50,087 nt of DNA, from contig JABDJO010000044.1 in the NCBI GenBank assembly GCA_013002465.1, positions 1 through 50,087 of the forward strand. The letters are read 5' to 3'. Positions 42,303 to 50,087 of this stretch are shown piece by piece. How positions within the stretch are numbered: position 1 is the stretch's first letter; each line of letters begins with the position of its first letter. Under the pieces are notes generated by a model. It was not told where the DNA came from. It made no database searches and was given only the letters and a program-made list of their open reading frames with translations. The DNA is from Silicimonas sp. (GTDB taxonomy: Bacteria; Pseudomonadota; Alphaproteobacteria; Rhodobacterales; Rhodobacteraceae). The translations under genes were made by a program, and so were the position numbers.

Positions 42303-44717
42303 TCAGTGGGCGACGGCACCCGACGCACCGCCAGCAGCCTGAGCCGCCGCCCGTTGCGCCGCAGCGGCTTCTTCCGCCGCCTCGTCCCATTCGATTGGCT
42401 CGGGATCGCGGACAAGTGCGTGCTTCAGAACCTCGGACACATGGCTGACCGGAATGATCTTGAGCCCGTCTTTGACGTTGTCGGGGATCTCGGTCAGGTC
42501 CTTTTCGTTTTCTTCCGGGATCAGCACGGTTTTGATGCCGCCTCTCAAAGCTGCCAAAAGCTTTTCTTTCAAGCCGCCGATCGCCAGGACATTACCGCGA
42601 AGTGTGACCTCACCGGTCATTGCGATATCTTTCTGGACCGGGATTTGCGTCAATACGGACACGATCGAGGTCACCATTGCGACGCCCGCCGACGGCCCGT
42701 CTTTGGGTGTCGCGCCCTCGGGCACATGGACGTGGATGTCCATGGTGTCGAACTTGGGCGGTTCGACCCCGATGGAGGGGGCAATCGAGCGCACAAAGCT
42801 TGAGGCCGCATCGATGCTTTCTTTCATCACATCGCCCAGTTTGCCGGTGGTTTTCATCCGGCCCTTCCCAGGCAACCTCAAGGCCTCGATCGACAGCAAA
42901 TCACCGCCGACCTGCGTCCAGGCAAGCCCGGTGACAGCACCGATCTGATCTTTTTCCTCGGCCAATCCATAGCGGAACTTCTTCACACCCAGGAAGTCTT
43001 CCAGCTTGTCCGGAGTCACCGTTACCGTTTCGTCTTCTTTCTTGACGATCTTGGTCACCGCTTTCCGGGCCAGCTTGGCGATCTCACGCTCAAGGTTCCG
43101 CACACCGGCTTCGCGGGTATAGGTGCGGATGATTTCCTGCAACGCCTCGTCGGTCAGATCGAACTCCGATGGCTTCAGCCCGTGGTTCTTGACCTGCTTG
43201 GCGATCAGATGCTGCTTGGCAATCTCGGCCTTTTCGTCCTCGGTGTACCCGGCAAGCGGAATGATCTCCATCCGGTCCAGAAGCGGCGACGGCATGTTAT
43301 AGCTGTTCGCCGTGGTCAGGAACATGACGTTACTAAGATCGTATTCGACCTCCATGTAGTGGTCGATGAACGTCGAATTCTGTTCCGGATCCAGCACTTC
43401 AAGCATCGCCGACGCCGGGTCGCCCCGGAAATCCTGACCCATCTTGTCGATTTCATCCAGAAGGATCAGCGGATTAGTCGTCTTTGCCTTTTTCAGCGCC
43501 TGGATAATCTTGCCGGGCATTGAACCGATATAGGTCCGCCGGTGACCGCGGATTTCGCTTTCATCGCGCACACCGCCCAGGGAGATACGGATGAATTCGC
43601 GCCCCGTTGCCCTGGCAACCGATTTCCCAAGCGAGGTTTTCCCCACACCCGGGGGTCCGACGAGGCACAGGATCGGCCCCTTCAGTTTTTTCGAACGCTG
43701 CTGCACGGCCAGGTATTCGACAATCCGTTCCTTGACCTTCTCAAGGCCATAGTGGTCGTCGTCCAGAACCTTCTGAGCGCGGGTCAGATCCTTTTTTACC
43801 CGAGACTTCGTGCCCCAGGGGATCGACAGCATCCAGTCGAGGTAATTGCGCACGACCGTGGCTTCGGCCGACATCGGCGACATGGTCTTCAGCTTTTTCA
43901 GCTCACCTTCCGCCTTTTCGCGCGCCTCCTTGGAGAATTTGGTTTCCTCGATCTTGGCCTCAAGCTCGGCGATCTCGTTCGAGCCTTCTTCGCCGTCGCC
44001 AAGTTCCTTCTGAATGGCCTTCATCTGCTCATTCAGATAGTATTCGCGCTGCGTGCGCTCCATCTGGGATTTGACGCGGGTCTTGATCTTTTTCTCGACC
44101 TGCAAGACAGACATTTCGCCCTGCATCAATCCATAGACCGCCTCAAGCCGTTCGGCGACCGAAAGCGTTTCCAACAGGGCCTGCTTCTTGTCGACCTCGA
44201 TCCCGAGGTGACCTGATACGAGGTCTGCAAGTTTTGAGGATTCATGGGTCTCGCTGACTTGGGTCAACGCCTCTTCCGGCACGTTTTTCTTGACCTTCGC
44301 ATAGCGTTCAAATTCATCGGCCACGCTGCGCAACAGGGCTTCGACAGCCGCGGGGTCGCCCAGGCTTTCCTCAAGCGGGACGGCATTGGCTTCGAAATAA
44401 TCGTCGTTTTCCAGATACTCGGTGATTTGAACGCGGCTGCGGCCTTCGACCAACACCTTCACGGTGCCATCGGGCAACTTTAAAAGTTGCAGCACATTGG
44501 CCAGCACGCCGACATCAAAGATGCCGTCCGATGTGGGTTCGTCCACCGCCGGGTCGATCTGGCTGGACAAAAGAATCTGTTTGTCATCCTGCATGACGGC
44601 TTCCAGCGCGCGCACCGATTTATCGCGGCCGACGAAAAGCGGCACGATCATATGCGGAAACACGACGATATCCCTTAGGGGAAGTACCGGAAACGATTGT
44701 GAAAAAGGCTCGTTCAT
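42303..44717 (-). CDS. lon: ATP-dependent protease Lon
   Basis: Lon degrades misfolded and regulatory proteins; in Caulobacter these include the cell-cycle methyltransferase CcrM. The 804-residue protein has an N-terminal substrate domain (FPVLPLRDIVVFPHM, about 1-200), a coiled-coil region with MERTQREYYLNEQMKAIQKE, an AAA+ domain with Walker A GPPGVGKTSLG (K360), Walker B LILLDEIDKM, and the Ser-Lys protease domain with the catalytic serine in DGPSAGVAM and the lysine in EKLLAALRG. An Ala-rich tail ends it. I start at ATG 44715-44717, with AAGGA six bases upstream. A heat-shock type promoter may lie at 44791-44820. Confidence 0.97.
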   Translation of the reverse strand: MNEPFSQSFPVLPLRDIVVFPHMIVPLFVGRDKSVRALEAVMQDDKQILLSSQIDPAVDEPTSDGIFDVGVLANVLQLLKLPDGTVKVLVEGRSRVQITEYLENDDYFEANAVPLEESLGDPAAVEALLRSVADEFERYAKVKKNVPEEALTQVSETHESSKLADLVSGHLGIEVDKKQALLETLSVAERLEAVYGLMQGEMSVLQVEKKIKTRVKSQMERTQREYYLNEQMKAIQKELGDGEEGSNEIAELEAKIEETKFSKEAREKAEGELKKLKTMSPMSAEATVVRNYLDWMLSIPWGTKSRVKKDLTRAQKVLDDDHYGLEKVKERIVEYLAVQQRSKKLKGPILCLVGPPGVGKTSLGKSVARATGREFIRISLGGVRDESEIRGHRRTYIGSMPGKIIQALKKAKTTNPLILLDEIDKMGQDFRGDPASAMLEVLDPEQNSTFIDHYMEVEYDLSNVMFLTTANSYNMPSPLLDRMEIIPLAGYTEDEKAEIAKQHLIAKQVKNHGLKPSEFDLTDEALQEIIRTYTREAGVRNLEREIAKLARKAVTKIVKKEDETVTVTPDKLEDFLGVKKFRYGLAEEKDQIGAVTGLAWTQVGGDLLSIEALRLPGKGRMKTTGKLGDVMKESIDAASSFVRSIAPSIGVEPPKFDTMDIHVHVPEGATPKDGPSAGVAMVTSIVSVLTQIPVQKDIAMTGEVTLRGNVLAIGGLKEKLLAALRGGIKTVLIPEENEKDLTEIPDNVKDGLKIIPVSHVSEVLKHALVRDPEPIEWDEAAEEAAAAQRAAAQAAGGASGAVAH

Positions 44718-45039
44718 TAGGTGTCCTTGGTTCTGCAAGAGGATCCGATCCCGATTTCGGCGACCATGGGTCCTCTCCTGTTTGGGCCTCTATATGTGGT
44801 GTCGGATTGTTAACCTTCAACCAACTGCTCGCGGTGCGCAGTTTGCCCCATGACAGAGGTCGGGAGCAAGCACCCCGTGAATAGATGGGGACTTGAACCG
44901 CGTTTGTCATGCCCGAGTGAACGAATTACCGCGTTAATGTGAACCGTTTCCGTAAAGGATATATTAACGGGATTGCCGCATTTTCGTCAGAAACACGCAA
45001 TAGCGAGGGGCTTGGGGGCACCGCAAGGCGGAGTCATAC
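44718..45039. other. 322-bp non-coding gap with divergent promoters
   Basis: On the minus strand TTGAAG (44815-44820) and CATATA (44791-44796), 18 bases apart, give a candidate lon promoter that resembles alphaproteobacterial sigma-32 sites (CTTGAA, spacer, CYTATNT), consistent with Lon as a heat-shock protein. On the plus strand the region 44930-45030 is AT-rich (for example GGATATATTAACGGG) and probably holds the promoter of the gene at 45040. I see no convincing small ORF or RNA gene here. Confidence 0.4.
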
Positions 45040-45549
45040 ATGTTCTTCGGGTTCGGACCCTTGATCTATAAAGAACGCCGTCGCCTGCTTTTCGTGGCCC
45101 TGATGGCCTTTCTTGCCGGTTTCGTCTTCTATTTGCGCGCGGATCTATACTTCTATGGTGTTCACGTCGCTATTGTGACCGGGCTGGTCTATGCCTTGGT
45201 TGTCGGACTTTGCGCGATCCTTGTCTGCCGGTTTTTGCCTTCAATGCGGTTCATGATCGAAGCTGTCGCGGTTTCGCGCCTTGCGCTTTCGTTCTTTGTG
45301 CTGGCTGTACCCCACGTCGGGTACCGCATTCTTGCCGATCCATTTGTGACCGCCTTACTCGTGGTCTTTGGCGGGTTTTTGGTCAGTCGTTTGCTCCACG
45401 GTCGGATCATCCGGGAAAAGGCGCGGGGATGGCGTGACCGGATTGTTCCGCGCAATGGGTTCCAGCGAGCGCCTGTCCTGGTCGAGGCCAACGCCTGGCA
45501 ATTCCGGTTTGTTGGCTGGATGGACGACGCGGTTCCGATCCGCGTTTGA
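45040..45549 (+). CDS. Membrane protein of unknown function, four helices
   Basis: I do not recognise this 169-residue protein. It has four hydrophobic helices (about 16-33, 40-65, 76-96 and 100-118; LLFVALMAFLAGFVFYL, VAIVTGLVYALVVGLCAIL, SRLALSFFVLAVPHVGYRIL, FVTALLVVFGGFLVS) and a polar C-terminus of about 45 residues (RDRIVPRNGFQRAPVL). No enzymatic motif is visible. The next gene starts 5 bp after its stop, so the two should be translated together. The pair may form one membrane complex, but nothing in the sequence fixes a process. Confidence 0.7.
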   Translation: MFFGFGPLIYKERRRLLFVALMAFLAGFVFYLRADLYFYGVHVAIVTGLVYALVVGLCAILVCRFLPSMRFMIEAVAVSRLALSFFVLAVPHVGYRILADPFVTALLVVFGGFLVSRLLHGRIIREKARGWRDRIVPRNGFQRAPVLVEANAWQFRFVGWMDDAVPIRV

Positions 45550-45554
45550 TCGCC

Positions 45555-48285
<2,731 letters not shown>

Positions 48286-48438
48286 GGCGCCGGGATCCCT
48301 TTGAAAAGCTTCGGATTTGGCAAGGATATAGGGCAGGTAGGGACAAAGGCGCAAGACCCGCAGCGGTAAGCGGAATATGACCGCCCTTGACGTCATTCTA
48401 TATGGACCCTTGAGACTGTGAGTGCTAAACCTTGTGGG

Positions 48439-50087
48439 ATGCACGCCCCTGACCCCAATATAAGCCAAGAAGCGCCAAAAATCCGCCGTCTGGACGACGC
48501 GGCGATCAACCGGATCGCAGCCGGAGAAGTGGTTGAAAGACCGGCTTCGGCGGTGAAGGAACTGATTGAAAACGCCATAGATGCTGGTGCCAGCCGGATC
48601 GAAGTGACCGTTGCCGATGGCGGAAAGCGTTTGATCCGGGTGGTCGATGACGGCTGCGGCATTCCTGCGGCGGACCTGCCCCTGGCGCTTTCGCGCCATG
48701 CGACCTCCAAGATCGACGGATCGGACCTGTTGAACATCCACACCTTCGGGTTTCGCGGCGAAGCTTTGGCGTCGCTGGCAGCAGTGGGACGCCTGGCTTT
48801 AACGTCGCGCCTGAAGGGCAAGGAGGCCGCACAACTGGATGCCGCTGGTGGAGCGGTCGGAATTGTGCGCCCGGCCGCCGGGAAACAAGGTACGACCGTT
48901 GAATTGCGCGATCTGTTTTATGCGACCCCCGCGCGGCTGAAATTTCTGCGCACCGAACGGGGCGAGATGCAGGCGGTGACGGATGTGGTGAAACGGCTTG
49001 CCATGGCCGAACCCTTCGTGAGTTTTTCCCTGTCGGATCAATCCGGCGACCTGAGACGGGTTTTTTCGGTGCCCGGAGAGACCGGAGATCCGCAAGCTGC
49101 TTTGGCCGGACGATTGCGGGCCATACTGGGCAAGGAATTCGTCGACAACGCCATCGCCATTGATGCCGAACGTGACGATCTGCATCTGACCGGTTACGCC
49201 GCCCTTCCGACCTATTCCCGCGGCTCGGCCATTCATCAGTATTTCTTCGTCAACGGCAGGCCGGTGCGGGACAAGTTGCTGATCGGTGCGCTTCGGGCCG
49301 CTTATATGGATGTGCTCAGCCGTGATCGGCACCCCGCAGCCGTGCTGTTCATTGACTGCGATCCGACGCTGGTGGACGTCAACGTGCATCCCGCCAAATC
49401 CGAGGTTCGGTTTCGCGAACCCGGTATGGCACGGGGTTTGATCGTGTCCGGTTTGCGCCATGCTTTGGCCGAGGCCGGGCACCGGGCATCTTCGACCGTT
49501 GGCGGCGACACCCTGGGCGCGTTCCATGCGTCCGACGCGCCGCGCGTGTATCAGATGGACCAGGGGCATTCGGCCTTTCCACGAGGAGCGTTTGAAGACC
49601 GATCCGAGACACCAGAAATCCTCCAGGGCTTTGCCGAAGCGGCCTCGGCCCGCGTTGAAGAGGGCGTAGACGAAGTCTGCGACTTTCCCCTTGGCGCGGC
49701 GCGGGCTCAGCTTCATGAAAACTTCATTGTTGCTCAGACCCGGGACGGCATGATCCTGGTTGACGCACATGCTGCCCACGAACGGCTGGTTTACGAAAAG
49801 CTGAAGGCCCAGATGAGTGAAGCTGGCGTTGCGCGGCAAGCACTTCTGGTGCCCGAGATCGTGGACATCGGCGGGGTCGCCGAAGCCCTTCTGAGCGAAG
49901 CGGACACGTTGCTGACCCTGGGTCTTGCTATCGAACCCTTTGGGCCTGGCGCCATTGCGGTGCGGGAAACTCCCGCGGTTTTGGGCCACGTCGATGCAGC
50001 CGCACTTGTGCGCGACATTGCCGATGAATTGGCCGATCTTGGGCATTCGACCGCGTTAAAATCCCGGATCGATGCGATCCTCAGCCG
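48439..50087 (+). CDS. mutL: DNA mismatch repair protein MutL, 3' end outside window
   Basis: MutL couples MutS mismatch recognition to strand excision. The first 549 codons are visible; the rest lies past the window. The GHKL ATPase domain is complete: [55 protein letters not shown] and [20 protein letters not shown]. The C-terminal dimerisation part has [12 protein letters not shown], close to the endonuclease motif DQHAX2EX4E of many MutL proteins but with alanine for glutamine. I start at ATG 48439; GTG 48418 in the same frame is an alternative. The ribosome binding site is weak at both. The gene diverges from yebC. Confidence 0.95.
   Translation, partial: MHAPDPNISQEAPKIRRLDDAAINRIAAGEVVERPASAVKELIENAIDAGASRIEVTVADGGKRLIRVVDDGCGIPAADLPLALSRHATSKIDGSDLLNIHTFGFRGEALASLAAVGRLALTSRLKGKEAAQLDAAGGAVGIVRPAAGKQGTTVELRDLFYATPARLKFLRTERGEMQAVTDVVKRLAMAEPFVSFSLSDQSGDLRRVFSVPGETGDPQAALAGRLRAILGKEFVDNAIAIDAERDDLHLTGYAALPTYSRGSAIHQYFFVNGRPVRDKLLIGALRAAYMDVLSRDRHPAAVLFIDCDPTLVDVNVHPAKSEVRFREPGMARGLIVSGLRHALAEAGHRASSTVGGDTLGAFHASDAPRVYQMDQGHSAFPRGAFEDRSETPEILQGFAEAASARVEEGVDEVCDFPLGAARAQLHENFIVAQTRDGMILVDAHAAHERLVYEKLKAQMSEAGVARQALLVPEIVDIGGVAEALLSEADTLLTLGLAIEPFGPGAIAVRETPAVLGHVDAAALVRDIADELADLGHSTALKSRIDAILS

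Noticed and set aside
48286-48741. N-terminal extension of the YebC frame
   Set aside because: It overlaps mutL on the other strand, and the YebC signature begins exactly at the ATG at 48285.
48799-50046. 415-codon open frame on the minus strand over mutL
   Set aside because: The plus strand carries the complete GHKL motifs of MutL; the minus product has none.

Overview
The window looks like a stretch of core chromosome from an alphaproteobacterium of the Rhodobacterales (Roseobacter group). The evidence is: a cckA-recA-alaS order, a Rhodobacter-type SOS box (GAACN7GAAC) before recA, a CtrA-like site before a chemotaxis operon, PutA paired with an Lrp-type PutR, citramalate synthase for isoleucine, GC-rich coding DNA, and short GC-rich palindromic repeats of the kind common between genes in this group. 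I see no transposase, integrase, phage gene, CRISPR array or rRNA.

Layout. 1-4326 (minus): a chemotaxis operon STAS-cheY-cheA-cheW-cheR-receiver protein, cut by the window edge. 4438-6506 (minus): glucokinase and an agmatinase-family ureohydrolase. 6698-11343 (plus): guaB, a Rhodobacterales-type membrane protein of unknown function, and an RsmB-like rRNA methyltransferase. 11402-18333 (plus): cckA, recA, a repeat-filled gap, alaS and a DUF1330 gene. 18365-20334 (minus): a PEP-mutase-like lyase and an aminotransferase. 20463-25291 (plus): a tiny cysteine-rich leader peptide, cysS, a palindromic element, cimA, a methyltransferase and a phytoene-synthase-like protein. 25292-29371 (minus): rhomboid protease and putA, with putR divergent. 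29959-30648: a TPR protein and tRNA-Leu(TAA). 30699-35085 (minus): lipoprotein, threonine aldolase, YcgN-like protein, NYN-domain protein, ribF and a MaoC hydratase. 35265-36397: a 39-residue membrane peptide gene facing prs. 36507-37879 (plus): a DsbA-fold isomerase and an alpha/beta-hydrolase-fold protein. 37938-41044 (minus): sufT-iscA-tfoX-tpiA, then tyrS. 41113-42210 (plus): anmK. 42303-44717 (minus): lon. 45040-46412 (plus): two membrane proteins. 46409-48285 (minus): yebC-tgt. 48439 to the end (plus): mutL, incomplete.

How the genes work together. Most are housekeeping: translation (alaS, cysS, tyrS, tRNA-Leu, tgt, rRNA methyltransferase), nucleotide supply (guaB, prs), repair (recA, mutL), proteolysis (lon), Fe-S assembly (sufT, iscA) and cofactors (ribF). 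Regulation centres on the CckA-CtrA pathway: cckA is here, and a near-consensus CtrA site lies before the chemotaxis operon.

The most interesting locus is cysS. A 14-codon ORF with four cysteine codons precedes it, followed by RNA segments that can pair. This looks like a cysteine-sensing attenuator. The last third of cysS is also clearly AT-richer than its surroundings. Other points of interest are an alpha/beta-hydrolase protein with glycine in place of the nucleophile, a NYN protein with a possible LOTUS-like end, an unclassified membrane protein next to guaB, a tiny membrane peptide, and two families of palindromic repeats.
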